From NCBI RefSeq assembly GCF_902726645.1, contig NZ_CACVAO010000001.1, positions 434,001 to 498,000 of the forward strand: a DNA stretch of 64,000 nt, given 5' to 3'. The DNA comes from Halobacillus ihumii. GTDB taxonomy: Bacteria; Bacillota; Bacilli; Bacillales; Halobacillaceae. Shown here in pieces: positions 53,239 through 62,712 of this stretch (the first letter of the stretch is position 1; every line of letters begins with the position of its first letter). The translations under genes and the position numbers were made by a program. The notes below the pieces were generated by a model. The model worked only from the letters and a program-made list of their open reading frames with translations. It searched no databases and was not told where the DNA came from.

Positions 53239-55665
53239 CTAACCACGCAGTTCAGCACGATGAGTTTGCTTAACAGCATCAAGAATTTGGTTATGAGCTT
53301 CTTCCACTTCTTTATCCTTTAATGTTCGTTCAGGATTTAAATACACTAAATTGAAGGCCAGTGATTTCTTCCCTTCGTCAAGGTGGTCGCCTTGATAAAC
53401 GTCAAAGACCTGCACCACTTGAATGAGTGGATCTCCTGCTTCGACAATCGTCTTTTCAATTTCAACTGCAGGAATGGATTCGTCCACAACTAAAGCGATG
53501 TCACGACTCACTTCTGGGTATTTAGGTATCGGTCGGAAACCTTCTACTTTCGTGTACATGTTGAGGAGCTCCTCAACATTCAGATCAAACACATACGTTT
53601 CTTTTAACCCCATTTCTTTCTGGAGTTTCGGATGAACTTGCCCTAGGAATCCAAGCGTTCTCTCCCCTGACTTAATAAGAGCTGTTCTGCCAGGATGCAT
53701 ATGCTCAATCTTTCCTTTTTCAAATGAAACAGCCAGATCCAGCTTAGCAGCCAGCCCCTCTACAATCCCTTTAACGACGAAAAAGTCAACAGGCTTTCTC
53801 TCTTGCTGCCATAAATGACTTACCCATTCACCTGTTAATGCTCCTGATGCTCGCAGTGTTTCAACAGGCTGTTTTGTAACGCGTTCTTCATTATTAATAA
53901 AAACTTTCCCAATCTCATAATAGCCCAGGTTATTTTGTTTACGTGCAGTATTATAAGCTAGAGATTGAAGCATCTCAGGGAGTAAGCTTAATCGAAGATG
54001 ACTATGATCTTCACTCATGGGCATAGCCAATTTGACAGGATGATTGGCCTGATTAGCAATTTCCTCGCTTACAAGCATAGCGGCTCTTGTTTCACTAGTA
54101 AGCGAATACGTAATAGCCTCATCTAAACCTGCTCCTTCAAAGTAAGTCTTGATGTCACGCTTTAACTTCTGAACCTGCGATAGCCCGCCAGCTTGTGAAG
54201 CACCTTGCGGGAGAGTGTACGGCAGTTGATCATATCCGTAGATACGTGCTATTTCTTCAAGCATATCTTCAAACTGGGTCACGTCTCCTCGTCTCGTCGG
54301 TACAGAAATATCAAAATCATCCCCGGAGTTAGTAAATGTAAATTGAAGACGCTTGAGAATATCGGCAATCTCTTGATTAGAGATATCTGTCCCTAACCGC
54401 TCATTTATGCGCTGTGAATGCACGGAAATTTCCTGCTCAGTCCGATCTAGTTGATCAAAGCTAACTACTCCTGAAAGAACAGTGGCTCCTGCATATTTTT
54501 CTAAAAGTTCACAGGCTCGTTTGCCGGCTCGTTCCACCCGATTTGGATCCACGCCTTTTTCAAAACGGGTGCTTGATTCACTTCGCAGCCCATGATCCTT
54601 AGAAGATTTCCTTACTACAGCAGGATCAAAATAAGCGGCCTCCAGCATAATCGTTGTTGTGCTCTCGGTAACTTCTGATTCAGCGCCCCCCATTACTCCT
54701 GCAATTGCCTGTGGTTTCGTCCCGTTCGTAATGACTAAATGATCGGTTGTTAATGTCCTTTCCTGATCATCTAACGTCACAATTGTTTCACCATCTTCTG
54801 CTTTACGAGTCACGATTTCTTTGGACCCGAAACGATCGTAGTCAAAGGCGTGAAGCGGCTGGCCATATTCAAGCAGCACATAATTTGTGATGTCCACTAC
54901 GTTATTGATCGGGCGGATGCCAGCGGCTGTTAATCTATTTTGCATCCATAAAGGGGACTTCCCTACATTCACATCTTTGATTATGAAAGCACCATAATAA
55001 GGATTAGCCTCTTGATCTTGAACTGTCACAGAAAGATACTCTGATGCTTTCTCTGGAACAGGATGGACTTCTTCTTCAGCCAATTCATACTCACGCCCCA
55101 GAGCAGCTGCCACTTCATAAGCTACTCCAGCCATACTTAGGCAGTCTGCCCGGTTTGGCGTTAAACCAAGCTCGATGATTATATCATTCAGATTCAGTAA
55201 TGAAACAGCATTTTCACCTGCTTGCACCTCCTCAGGGAAAACAAAAATTCCATCCTGGTATTCTTTCGGGACATCTTTTTCATCTACACCTAATTCTTGT
55301 AAGGAACAAACCATTCCGTTTGATTCTTCGCCGCGAAGTTTTGTTTTCTTTATCTTAAAATTACCTGGCAGCACAGCACCTGGAACTGCAACAGGAACAT
55401 ACTGACCTTGTGCTATATTAGGAGCGCCGCATACAATTTGTAATGTTTCTGTTCCTACATTAATTTGACACAACGACAATTTATCTGCATTTGGATGTTG
55501 CTCACATGAATTAACGTAGCCGACAACAACCCCTGTAACTTCTTCCGCAACAGGTTCTACACTCTCTACTTCTATGCCTGTTTTCGTTATAATTTCAGCA
55601 AGGTCTTCCGGCTGATAATCGCGAACATCAATATATTCATTTAGCCAATTTAAGGATACTAACAT
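53239..55665 (-). CDS. pheT: Phenylalanine--tRNA ligase beta subunit
   Basis: The 808-residue beta subunit holds the editing site that removes mischarged Tyr-tRNA. Features: N-terminal tRNA-binding EMAP-like domain (VVVGYVNSCEQHPNADKLSL), B3/B4 editing domain near residue 210-390, B5 domain, and C-terminal FDX-ACB anticodon domain beginning near PKYPEVSRDIALVVD. It follows pheS by 14 bp and is under the same T-box. Confidence 0.96.
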   Translation of the reverse strand: MLVSLNWLNEYIDVRDYQPEDLAEIITKTGIEVESVEPVAEEVTGVVVGYVNSCEQHPNADKLSLCQINVGTETLQIVCGAPNIAQGQYVPVAVPGAVLPGNFKIKKTKLRGEESNGMVCSLQELGVDEKDVPKEYQDGIFVFPEEVQAGENAVSLLNLNDIIIELGLTPNRADCLSMAGVAYEVAAALGREYELAEEEVHPVPEKASEYLSVTVQDQEANPYYGAFIIKDVNVGKSPLWMQNRLTAAGIRPINNVVDITNYVLLEYGQPLHAFDYDRFGSKEIVTRKAEDGETIVTLDDQERTLTTDHLVITNGTKPQAIAGVMGGAESEVTESTTTIMLEAAYFDPAVVRKSSKDHGLRSESSTRFEKGVDPNRVERAGKRACELLEKYAGATVLSGVVSFDQLDRTEQEISVHSQRINERLGTDISNQEIADILKRLQFTFTNSGDDFDISVPTRRGDVTQFEDMLEEIARIYGYDQLPYTLPQGASQAGGLSQVQKLKRDIKTYFEGAGLDEAITYSLTSETRAAMLVSEEIANQANHPVKLAMPMSEDHSHLRLSLLPEMLQSLAYNTARKQNNLGYYEIGKVFINNEERVTKQPVETLRASGALTGEWVSHLWQQERKPVDFFVVKGIVEGLAAKLDLAVSFEKGKIEHMHPGRTALIKSGERTLGFLGQVHPKLQKEMGLKETYVFDLNVEELLNMYTKVEGFRPIPKYPEVSRDIALVVDESIPAVEIEKTIVEAGDPLIQVVQVFDVYQGDHLDEGKKSLAFNLVYLNPERTLKDKEVEEAHNQILDAVKQTHRAELRG

Positions 55666-55678
55666 TTCCTTAACCTCC

Positions 55679-56713
55679 TTACGCTTTATGGTATTGTTTT
55701 AAAAATCGTTGATCGTTTGTGTAGAAATGACGAATATCATCCACGCCATACTTCAGCATTGCAATTCGCTCCGGCCCCATTCCAAAGGCAAATCCAGAAT
55801 ATTCATCTGGATCGTATCCAGCCATTTCAAGTACATTAGGGTGCACCATGCCAGCCCCGAGAATTTCAATCCATCCTGTGCCTTTACAAACAGAACAGCC
55901 GCTTCCTCCGCACATTTTACAAGAGATATCCATCTCCACTGAAGGTTCAGTAAACGGGAAGAAACTTGGACGAAGCCTGATTTCCCGCTCAGATCCAAAC
56001 ATTTGCTTAGCAAATGCATCCAGCACTCCTTTTAAATCGCTCATTCGTACATGTTTATCAACGAGCAAGCCTTCTATTTGAGTAAACTGATGGGAGTGGG
56101 TCGCGTCATCTGTATCACGGCGATACACTTTTCCCGGGCAAATCATACGTACTGGCTCTGATCCATTCTTCTTTCCCATTGTTCTCGCCTGTACGGGGGA
56201 CGTGTGGGTTCTAAGTAAAAGCTCCTCAGTAATGTAAAACGAATCTTGCATATCGCGAGCCGGGTGACCTTTAGGCAGATTCAGTGCTTCAAAATTGTAA
56301 TAATCTGTTTCCACTTCAGGCCCCTCTTTTATTTCAAATCCCATTCCGATAAACAAATCTTCAATTTCCTCTACAATAGAAGTTAACAAATGAGGGCCAC
56401 CAACTTGGATAGGACGTCCCGGCAATGTTACATCAATACTTTCCGTCTCTAGTTGCTTCTCAAGAGCCTCGTCTTCAAGGCGGGTTTGCTTAGATTCGAT
56501 TGCATGGGCTATCTCTTCTCGGACATCATTTGCAAGTTGACCGATAACCGGGCGTTCCTCTTTAGAGAGCTTCCCCATCCCTCGTAATACTTCTGTAATT
56601 GGGCCTTTCTTGCCTAAGTACTCTACACGAATGTCTTTAAGGGCTTGCACTTCTTCAGAATGTTGGACTTTACTCAATGCTTCTTGCTTCAATTCCTGTA
56701 AACGTTCCTTCAT
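55679..56713 (-). CDS. pheS: Phenylalanine--tRNA ligase alpha subunit
   Basis: The 344-residue catalytic subunit. A coiled-coil N-terminus (about residues 1-85) is followed by the class II core with motif 2 in [20 protein letters not shown] and motif 3 in [20 protein letters not shown]. The ATG at 56713 follows GGAGGAG; a longer reading enters the terminator region. The gene is controlled by the T-box leader just upstream. Confidence 0.96.
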   Translation of the reverse strand: MKERLQELKQEALSKVQHSEEVQALKDIRVEYLGKKGPITEVLRGMGKLSKEERPVIGQLANDVREEIAHAIESKQTRLEDEALEKQLETESIDVTLPGRPIQVGGPHLLTSIVEEIEDLFIGMGFEIKEGPEVETDYYNFEALNLPKGHPARDMQDSFYITEELLLRTHTSPVQARTMGKKNGSEPVRMICPGKVYRRDTDDATHSHQFTQIEGLLVDKHVRMSDLKGVLDAFAKQMFGSEREIRLRPSFFPFTEPSVEMDISCKMCGGSGCSVCKGTGWIEILGAGMVHPNVLEMAGYDPDEYSGFAFGMGPERIAMLKYGVDDIRHFYTNDQRFLKQYHKA

Positions 56714-56740
56714 GGATTGCTCCTCCTTCAATATCAAAAT

Positions 56741-56780
56741 AAAAAAAGCCTCATCCCCTCATAAAAAAGGGACGAGACTT
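56741..56780 (-). terminator. T-box-controlled terminator
   Basis: On the minus strand AGTCTCGTCCC and GGGATGAGGCT form the terminator stem followed by TTTTTTT. Uncharged tRNA-Phe would favour the competing antiterminator that contains the T-box sequence. Confidence 0.88.
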
Positions 56781-56995
56781 ATTCAATCGTTTCGCGGTAC
56801 CACCCTTGTTGACACATCATTGTGCCCACTCAAGATCTTAGATAACGGATATGAATCCGGTACACCTGTCACAGATGCCAGCTCCAGAGTTGAAATTTCA
56901 ATAATGGCCACGATAGAAATGCTTTCAGTCTAAGGCATTCCTTCCCTCAATCGATGCTGCCCTTATTTACTTAGCTCCTTCTTTGCTATTTACTA
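56741..56995 (-). ncRNA. T-box leader of pheS-pheT
   Basis: The minus-strand leader contains the invariant T-box AGGGTGGTACCGCG at 56806-56793, preceded by stem I sequence with a purine-rich bulge near 56985 and followed by the terminator. A TTC triplet at 56894-56892, in ATTTCAAC, is a fair candidate for the Phe specifier. It should read uncharged tRNA-Phe. Confidence 0.93.
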
Positions 56996-57010
56996 TATAA
57001 CTGTTCATTA

Positions 57011-57039
57011 ATTATAGATAAAGACGATGAGTTATGCAA
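57011..57039 (-). promoter_or_regulatory. Sigma-A promoter of the T-box leader
   Basis: On the minus strand TTGCAT and TATAAT are spaced by 17 bp, just upstream of the T-box leader. Confidence 0.8.
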
Positions 57040-57041
57040 GC

Positions 57042-57776
57042 CTATTCTTTTAAATGATACATTAAAATACCAGCAGCGATTGCCACATTTAATGACTCTG
57101 CCCTGCCATAAATCGGGATATAGACTTTCTCACTAGCACAAGATAACAATTCATCTTGAATACCCTGTCCTTCATTACCGACAATTAGAGCAGCTTTCTC
57201 GGGCTGCAGTACCTTTTTATACGGTTTAGCATCCTGAAGAGCTGAAGCCCAAACCGTAACACCGGCAGCTTTCAGATTTCGTATAACTTCTTGTAATTCC
57301 CCTTGATAAATCGGGATATGAAACAATGATCCTTGCGTTGAGCGGATTGTCTTTTCATTAAAAGGATCCACGCAACCTTCTCCAATCACTACATGATTAA
57401 AACCAGCAGCATCAGCCGTGCGAATTAACGTCCCGAGGTTCCCCGGGTCTTGCACAGCATCAATTATCAAGGTTAATGCTTGAGGCTTGAAGGATTCAAC
57501 TTTTCGCTCAACCACCGCTGCAATGCCTTGAGGGGTTTGAGTTTGCGAAATAGCCTGGAAAACTTGCTCGCTTACATCTGTAACTGGCATTTCTGTGTCC
57601 AGAACAAAAGATTCCCCTTCTCTTCTAATCAGTTCCACTACTTTCCAGTCACTTTTTTGTGCTTCCTCTACCAAATGGCGGCCTTCGACTAAAAATGTTC
57701 CAGTTCTCTCTCTAAACTTGCGCTTATGTAACTTTTTCCACTCTTTCACTTTCGAATTACTGACAGATGTTAACAT
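57042..57776 (-). CDS. TrmH/SpoU family RNA 2'-O-methyltransferase
   Basis: A 244-residue SPOUT-class RNA methyltransferase like B. subtilis YsgA. The N-terminal substrate-binding part (KLHKRKFRERTGTFLVEGRH) precedes the knotted catalytic core: LIIDAVQDPGNLGTLIRTAD, LIVGNEGQGI and IPIYGRAESLNVAIA are motifs 1 to 3. It probably methylates a ribose in rRNA; the exact base is not visible. ATG at 57776 is chosen for GAGGG. Confidence 0.88.
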   Translation of the reverse strand: MLTSVSNSKVKEWKKLHKRKFRERTGTFLVEGRHLVEEAQKSDWKVVELIRREGESFVLDTEMPVTDVSEQVFQAISQTQTPQGIAAVVERKVESFKPQALTLIIDAVQDPGNLGTLIRTADAAGFNHVVIGEGCVDPFNEKTIRSTQGSLFHIPIYQGELQEVIRNLKAAGVTVWASALQDAKPYKKVLQPEKAALIVGNEGQGIQDELLSCASEKVYIPIYGRAESLNVAIAAGILMYHLKE

Positions 57777-57877
57777 ATTATGGTTTCCCTCGTTTAAAAT
57801 GAAGTTTTCCTTAATCATACATAGCTTATTCTCATTTGGTCAAACTAAACATAACTCAAAAGTGGAGGTAGACAAAA

Positions 57878-58093
57878 ATGGACTTAAACTTAAGAAAAGC
57901 AATCTTGTCTAACGTTTCAGGACACAATACAGACCAGCTTGAAGCTACTATTGTCGATGCTGTCCAAAATGGCGAAGAAAAGATGCTCCCAGGCCTTGGC
58001 GTTCTATTCGAAATGATCTGGAAAGAAGCTAACGAAGGTGATAAACAAGAAATGCTTGAAACCCTAGAACAAAGTCTGCAAAAGCAAGCATAA
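57878..58093 (+). CDS. sspI: Small acid-soluble spore protein I
   Basis: A 71-residue minor SASP found in the spore core. The sequence fits the SspI family over its length, from [16 protein letters not shown] through [20 protein letters not shown] to [27 protein letters not shown] precedes the ATG. It is expected to be made in the forespore under sigma-G. It is followed by a strong terminator. Confidence 0.95.
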   Translation: MDLNLRKAILSNVSGHNTDQLEATIVDAVQNGEEKMLPGLGVLFEMIWKEANEGDKQEMLETLEQSLQKQA

Positions 58094-58123
58094 AAGCCAC
58101 CCCTTTGGGGATGGCTTTTTTTG
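58094..58123 (+). terminator. Terminator after sspI
   Basis: AAAAGCCACCCC and GGGGATGGCTTTT form a stem with one mismatch, followed by TTTT. Confidence 0.85.
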
Positions 58124-58125
58124 TT

Positions 58126-59211
58126 TTAATCAAACGTAATTTCTTTTACTTTTTTATCGTCTAGTCGTTTAATAACTTCTACAATTAAATGAACCGCATT
58201 CTCGAAATCATCCCGATGAAGCATAGCCGCATGAGAATGTATATAACGTGTGGCAATGGTTATGGATAGAGCTGGTACCCCATCATGAGTTAAATGAATA
58301 GCTCCTGAATCTGTGCCGCCTCCAGCCATGGAGTCAAATTGATACGGAATAGCATTTTCATCGGCTGTATCGACTACAAAGTCTCTTAGTCCTTTATGAG
58401 ATACCATAGAGGCATCATAGAGAATAATTTGCGGGCCATCTCCCATTTTACTTTGAGCATCCCGCTCAGAAACACCCGGAGTATCTCCTGCAATACCTAC
58501 ATCAACGCCAAAAGCGATATCCGGATTAATTAAATGAGCGGACGTACGAGCACCTCTTAGACCAACTTCTTCTTGTACCGTCCCAACACCATATACAATG
58601 TTTGGATGTTTCTCAGACTTTAGACGTTTGAGTACTTCGATCGCAATGGCACAGCCGATTCGGTTATCCCACGCTTTGGCAAGCAGCATTTTCTCATTTT
58701 TCATTTGTGTGAATTCAAAATATGGAACGATAGAATCTCCCGGTACAACACCAAATTCTTTTGCTTCTTCTTTACTGGAAGCCCCGATATCAATAAACAT
58801 GTCTTTAATTTCGACAGCTTTCTTACGCTGATCAGCAGGTAGAATATGTGGTGGCTTTGAACCGATAATTCCCGTCAGATTCCCTTCACGCGTCATGATG
58901 GTTACGCGTTGGGCAAGCATCACCTGGCTCCACCATCCACCGACGGGCTGAAAGTAAATGTAGCCTTTGTCATCGATACGGGTCACCATGAAGCCTACTT
59001 CATCCAAATGACCTGCGACCATGACTTTAGGGCCCTTTTTATTTCCAACCTTCTTAGCTACCAAGCTGCCAAGATTGTCTGTATACACCTCATCCGCATA
59101 AGGAGTGATGTACTTAGTCATAACATCCCGTGCTTCACGTTCGTGCCCTGGAATTCCATTCGCATCCGTTAAATCTTTAAGCATTGTTAGTGTTTCATCT
59201 TTTTTAGCCAT
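58126..59211 (-). CDS. ysdC: M42-family metallopeptidase
   Basis: A 361-residue cobalt- or zinc-dependent aminopeptidase/glucanase-like peptidase, B. subtilis YsdC type. Metal ligands sit in [11 protein letters not shown] near residue 66, [15 protein letters not shown] near residue 180, [15 protein letters not shown] near residue 212 and [12 protein letters not shown] near the end. It probably trims peptides in the cytosol. Neighbours are sspI and the dUTPase. Confidence 0.9.
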   Translation of the reverse strand: MAKKDETLTMLKDLTDANGIPGHEREARDVMTKYITPYADEVYTDNLGSLVAKKVGNKKGPKVMVAGHLDEVGFMVTRIDDKGYIYFQPVGGWWSQVMLAQRVTIMTREGNLTGIIGSKPPHILPADQRKKAVEIKDMFIDIGASSKEEAKEFGVVPGDSIVPYFEFTQMKNEKMLLAKAWDNRIGCAIAIEVLKRLKSEKHPNIVYGVGTVQEEVGLRGARTSAHLINPDIAFGVDVGIAGDTPGVSERDAQSKMGDGPQIILYDASMVSHKGLRDFVVDTADENAIPYQFDSMAGGGTDSGAIHLTHDGVPALSITIATRYIHSHAAMLHRDDFENAVHLIVEVIKRLDDKKVKEITFD

Positions 59212-59284
59212 ATGTATAATTCCTCCTTTTGTCTCACTATTCCCTATTATATAGTTTTTATTATGAATTCACAAAAAATTACGT

Positions 59285-59767
59285 CTAATATCCTTGATCC
59301 TGACGCTCAAAGTTCACTTCATTTTTTTCGATATACGCCTTTTGTAATTCTTCGGCTTGGAAGCCAAGCGTTTTTCCTAGTGATAAAAAGGCAGCAAACA
59401 ACTCAAGATAGCTTGTCTTATCTTTTTGCAGTTTGAAATTCTCGATAGCAGTGAAAATAGAAAGAAAAGCTTCTGTTTGATTCATCTTTTCATTAAGTGC
59501 AGAGCCCTGATAACGGTAACCGAGGTCTAATCCCAGCGAAAGGATGAAATGCAGCCCATCCACGTACTCTTCCAGCACAACTTCTTTTGGACTCGCTGGC
59601 TTATTACTCCAAAATTTAAAACAACGGGTTTCGTTCGCTAGCTCACCGATTTCAACTAACAGTGCAAGTATTTTATGATCTACAACATTAATCTCTTGCA
59701 AATCATGTGTATGCGTAATGTAATCATCTAGTTTTTGCTGCATGTGATAAAAAGATTCCCAATTCAT
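59285..59767 (-). CDS. Dimeric dUTPase (all-alpha NTP-PPase family)
   Basis: A 160-residue helical enzyme that hydrolyses dUTP to dUMP and PPi, keeping uracil out of DNA. The metal-binding helix pairs are visible in ALLVEIGELANETRCFKFWS (ExxE) and VVLEEYVDGLHFILSLGLDLGY (ExxxD; quoted as short pieces). Start: ATG at 59767 behind AGGGGG. It is unlike the trimeric dUTPase of many bacilli. Divergent from ysdB. Confidence 0.85.
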   Translation of the reverse strand: MNWESFYHMQQKLDDYITHTHDLQEINVVDHKILALLVEIGELANETRCFKFWSNKPASPKEVVLEEYVDGLHFILSLGLDLGYRYQGSALNEKMNQTEAFLSIFTAIENFKLQKDKTSYLELFAAFLSLGKTLGFQAEELQKAYIEKNEVNFERQDQGY

Positions 59768-59812
59768 ATTGATCCCCCTAAAAAAATTCTTCACCATAAA
59801 TGTATCACTTTT

Positions 59813-59839
59813 TGAAACAAAACGGGACCGTAACACGTA
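59813..59839 (+). promoter_or_regulatory. Sigma-W promoter of ysdB
   Basis: TGAAAC and CGTA are spaced by 17 bp and lie 37 bp before the ysdB start. This is the sigma-W pattern (TGAAAC-N16/17-CGTA). B. subtilis ysdB belongs to the sigma-W envelope-stress regulon. Confidence 0.8.
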
Positions 59840-59875
59840 CATGTGCTAATAATCAATCTCAGGGAGAAGGTAACT

Positions 59876-60277
59876 ATGATAATTATACTCTTTCGAATCC
59901 TATTAATTATAGCCATATTGTTTATTATTTACACAGTCTACAAATTCATGATAAACCCAAGAAGAAAGCTCGATCATGCTCAACAAAAAAATGAGTTTTA
60001 CTTTCACGACACCGCTGAAAATACAAAGCAGAATTTCTTAATCACCTATAAAGGGTTGCTGTTTGAAGGAGAAAAGTATCTCGGAACTACCGAGGAAGCC
60101 TTTGAAGTTGTTACGATTAATATTTTTACCCAGCATCCGGAAAAGCTGAAAGGGTTAGAGAGGAATGATTTATACTTCCTTGAAGAGCAAGTTTTAATGA
60201 GGTATCCCTATGCAAGAATTGAATGGAAATATCCAATCAACCGATTAAATATACGCCCTATTCATGAGGACCAATAA
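59876..60277 (+). CDS. ysdB: Sigma-W pathway protein YsdB
   Basis: A 133-residue protein with one N-terminal membrane segment (IIILFRILLIIAILFIIYTV) and a soluble part with KNEFYFHDTAENTKQNF and YARIEWKYPINRL. It matches YsdB, a small protein of the sigma-W regulon of unknown role. ATG at 59876 follows GAGAAGG. It lies alone on the plus strand between minus-strand genes, with its own stress promoter. Confidence 0.87.
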   Translation: MIIILFRILLIIAILFIIYTVYKFMINPRRKLDHAQQKNEFYFHDTAENTKQNFLITYKGLLFEGEKYLGTTEEAFEVVTINIFTQHPEKLKGLERNDLYFLEEQVLMRYPYARIEWKYPINRLNIRPIHEDQ

Positions 60278-60317
60278 CGCATGAACAGCTTATGTTCCGT
60301 TAGAATGATCATTTTAT

Positions 60318-60362
60318 AAAAAAAAGGTCAGTGCCCGGAACAGTGGGTACTGACCTTTTTTT
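60318..60362. terminator. Terminator between ysdB and the TVP38 gene
   Basis: AAAAAGGTCAGTGCCC and GGGTACTGACCTTTTT form a long stem with A and T tracts, fitting both convergent genes. Confidence 0.88.
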
Positions 60363-60931
60363 TAACTGGTTTGAAAGAAATCCTGCCAAATCAACACTTC
60401 ATATTTCTTCCTTAATAAATAACATGCAAGGGCCAGAAATCCAGAGAATAAAAACAGCATAGGGATGGATAAGAGGGTAATCCATTGTCCTACTGAAGTG
60501 TATACAACCGCCAACGGAAAATTGGCCAGCAGCGAAGATTTAGTATAATCCTTAAAATCTTTACTCATTTCAATTAAACAATAAGATAATAAATGAAAAT
60601 GAATGAATGGAATTAAACGGAGAATGGCTACCTGCCTGACCGTTAAGTGAGCTTTTCGTTTATTCCACTTCTGATACATGGCCTGCATCTTCTTTAGTCC
60701 AAAGGGAACGAGTCGAATCATACGATAAAATAAGACACTGGAAAGCAAGGTTCCAATTACTGAATAGGCAGTTCCAGCAACTGGACCGAATAGCATACCA
60801 CCCGTGATACAAACGAGCATGACTGGCAAAAATAGTAAAGGTCGTAACAAATGGATCGCAATAAATAATAGTGGTGCCCATGCTCCTTGATGTTCTACCC
60901 ATGCCAGAACGGCAATTGATGTTTCGGCCAT
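60362..60931 (-). CDS. TVP38/TMEM64 (VTT/DedA-like) membrane protein
   Basis: A 189-residue membrane protein with the VTT domain. Segments such as LLFLPVMLVCITGGMLFGPV and YSVIGTLLSSVLFYRMIRLV show the reentrant-loop pattern of the superfamily; some members move lipids across the membrane. The cellular role here is not known. It lies between ysdB and ysdA. Confidence 0.78.
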   Translation of the reverse strand: MAETSIAVLAWVEHQGAWAPLLFIAIHLLRPLLFLPVMLVCITGGMLFGPVAGTAYSVIGTLLSSVLFYRMIRLVPFGLKKMQAMYQKWNKRKAHLTVRQVAILRLIPFIHFHLLSYCLIEMSKDFKDYTKSSLLANFPLAVVYTSVGQWITLLSIPMLFLFSGFLALACYLLRKKYEVLIWQDFFQTS

Positions 60932-60966
60932 CCACTTCGCCTCCCTGCCTACAGATTATGACAGTA

Positions 60967-61251
60967 TTATGGAAAATAGAACCACATCAACGCGAAGAGA
61001 CCTAACAACTGGATCACTGCTATTATGGGCCACCCAATACAAAAGCGGAAATAATTCGTTTTGTGTCGGAATACTTTTATGCCGGCTGCTCCGCCACATG
61101 CTCCCCCCGCTAGAGCAAGTATCCACAAACGCTTTTCAGGCACTCGCCACTGCCTTTTTTTAGCTTTGCTTTTGTCAATCCCCATTAAAATAAAGAGCGC
61201 ACTGCTGGAAATAATAAAAACAAACAGAATCCAGTAAAATATGACCATCAT
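60967..61251 (-). CDS. ysdA: DUF1294 membrane protein YsdA
   Basis: A 94-residue protein with three hydrophobic segments and the DUF1294 motif MGIDKSKAKKRQWRVPEKRL then LALAGGACGGAAGIKVFRHK. Function is unknown. It lies just before the ribosomal gene block, as in B. subtilis. Two consecutive ATG codons (61251, 61248) could start it behind GGAGG. Confidence 0.85.
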   Translation of the reverse strand: MMVIFYWILFVFIISSSALFILMGIDKSKAKKRQWRVPEKRLWILALAGGACGGAAGIKVFRHKTNYFRFCIGWPIIAVIQLLGLFALMWFYFP

Positions 61252-61270
61252 TTATCCTCCGTCCATCACG

Positions 61271-61306
61271 AAAAAAACCATTTCCAGGCGAACGGAAATG
61301 GCTTCT
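61271..61306 (-). terminator. Terminator after rplT
   Basis: On the minus strand GCCATTTCC pairs with GGAAATGG and TTTTTTT follows. It ends the infC-rpmI-rplT operon. Confidence 0.88.
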
Positions 61307-61325
61307 TGTATTTAACGATCTACTT

Positions 61326-61682
61326 TTATTTAAGTGCTGATTTTGCTTGCTCAGCTAAACTTGCGAATCCTTTTTCGTCCTGGACAGCAAGTTCCGCAAG
61401 CATTTTGCGGTTCACTTCAACACCAGCAAGTTTAAGTCCATGCATCAAGCGGCTGTAAGAAATGTCATTCATACGAGCTGCTGCATTAATACGCGCAATC
61501 CAAAGTTTGCGAAAGTCGCGTTTTTTCTGACGACGGTCACGGTATGCATACTGACCTGACTTCATTACTTGTTGTTTTGCTGTTTTGAATAGAGCGTGCT
61601 TTGAACCATAATAACCTTTTGCTAGTTTAAGGACACGATTACGACGTTTACGTGTCACTGTTCCACCTTTAACTCGTGGCAT
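61326..61682 (-). CDS. rplT: 50S ribosomal protein L20
   Basis: A 118-residue basic protein that binds 23S rRNA early in assembly of the large subunit. Sequence [20 protein letters not shown] and [20 protein letters not shown] is typical. It is last in infC-rpmI-rplT. In B. subtilis it binds the leader RNA and represses its own operon. Confidence 0.97.
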   Translation of the reverse strand: MPRVKGGTVTRKRRNRVLKLAKGYYGSKHALFKTAKQQVMKSGQYAYRDRRQKKRDFRKLWIARINAAARMNDISYSRLMHGLKLAGVEVNRKMLAELAVQDEKGFASLAEQAKSALK

Positions 61683-61717
61683 TGGAATTCCCTCCTATAT
61701 GAATCTGCATTCTTTAA

Positions 61718-61915
61718 TTATTTTTTCGGAAGCATATGCTTGATACGACGGAAGTCTCCGGCAGATACCAATGTTGCCTTACGCAATTTGCGTTTTTGCT
61801 TCGTAGATTTATTGGCAAATAAGTGGCTTGTGAACGCATGAGAGCGTTTCACCTTTCCACTACCAGTTTTTTTGAAACGTTTCTGAGAACCTTTATGGGT
61901 TTTCATCTTAGGCAT
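61718..61915 (-). CDS. rpmI: 50S ribosomal protein L35
   Basis: A basic protein of 65 residues, [20 protein letters not shown] onward, fully typical for L35. The ATG at 61915 is behind AAAGGAGG; an in-frame TTG six bases upstream lies closer to the ribosome site. It lies between infC and rplT. Confidence 0.97.
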   Translation of the reverse strand: MPKMKTHKGSQKRFKKTGSGKVKRSHAFTSHLFANKSTKQKRKLRKATLVSAGDFRRIKHMLPKK

Positions 61916-61944
61916 TGACAATTTCCTCCTTTAACTGATTCAGC

Positions 61945-62463
61945 TTACTTCTCCGCAAGAGGAGCAAGCATCATAAACATATTGCGACCTTCCATTTTTG
62001 GTTTGGTCTCAATAGTAGCAACGTCCTGGCATTCTTCAGCCAGACGTTCAAGAACTTTCTGGCCAAGTTCTTTGTGGGTAATCGCACGTCCGCGGAAACG
62101 AACAGATGCTTTCACCTTATCGCCTTTTGTTAAGAATTTACGAGCATTACGAAGCTTCGTATTGAAGTCATGCTCTTCAATCCCTGGGCTTAAACGAACT
62201 TCTTTAAGCTTGATAATCGTTTGATTTTTACGAGCTTCTTTTTCTTTCTTTTGCTGCTCATAACGGTACTTACCGTAATCCATGATTCGGCAAACCGGAG
62301 GCTTCGCATTCGGAGCCACCATGACAAGGTCAAGGTTCGCTTTTGCCGCAATGTCAAGTGCTTCATTACGGGATTTAACCCCGAGCTGCTCACCGTTTAC
62401 ATCAATGAGTCTTACTTCACGTGCGCGAATTTTCTCATTAACATTCATGTTATCCTTGCTAAT
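61945..62463 (-). CDS. infC: Translation initiation factor IF-3 with ATT start
   Basis: A 172-residue factor that keeps ribosomal subunits apart and proofreads initiation. The frame begins at ATT (62463-62461) behind GGAGGTGGCTGACT, giving [22 protein letters not shown]-3 genes generally use ATT or another rare start as part of autocontrol, so the upstream ATG choices are rejected. The central [20 protein letters not shown] (linker) is typical. Confidence 0.95.
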   Translation of the reverse strand: MSKDNMNVNEKIRAREVRLIDVNGEQLGVKSRNEALDIAAKANLDLVMVAPNAKPPVCRIMDYGKYRYEQQKKEKEARKNQTIIKLKEVRLSPGIEEHDFNTKLRNARKFLTKGDKVKASVRFRGRAITHKELGQKVLERLAEECQDVATIETKPKMEGRNMFMMLAPLAEK

Positions 62464-62683
62464 AGTCAGCCACCTCCACATAATTTTGAAACTTATATAA
62501 GATCCGTCATCGACAAGTGGTTTTGAATCCATAAAAAAAGTGTCGGCACACAGACTGCACCCACACGTTTCCCTTATAGAATACAAAGGATAAATAACCT
62601 GCCAACAGCATATGTTTGCGTCGATCAGGTGAGAAGCGGGTGCTTCTTCTTGTCTCAGATCCGTTCATTCAGTTACCTAAATA
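62464..62683 (-). ncRNA. L20-type leader with attenuator
   Basis: The leader of about 220 bases before infC contains a stem of GTGTGGGTGCA with TGTGCCGACAC followed by TTTTTTT (about 62532-62572), a transcription terminator. Upstream lies structured sequence GAAGCACCCGCTTC. Position and layout fit the L20 leader of Bacillales, where L20 binding favours termination. Exact folding is not checked. Confidence 0.65.
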
Positions 62684-62712
62684 ATAGTAGCACGCTGTTT
62701 ACTATATGTCAA
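62684..62712 (-). promoter_or_regulatory. Sigma-A promoter of infC-rpmI-rplT
   Basis: On the minus strand TTGACA and TACTAT are spaced by 17 bp, at the start of the leader RNA. Confidence 0.85.
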
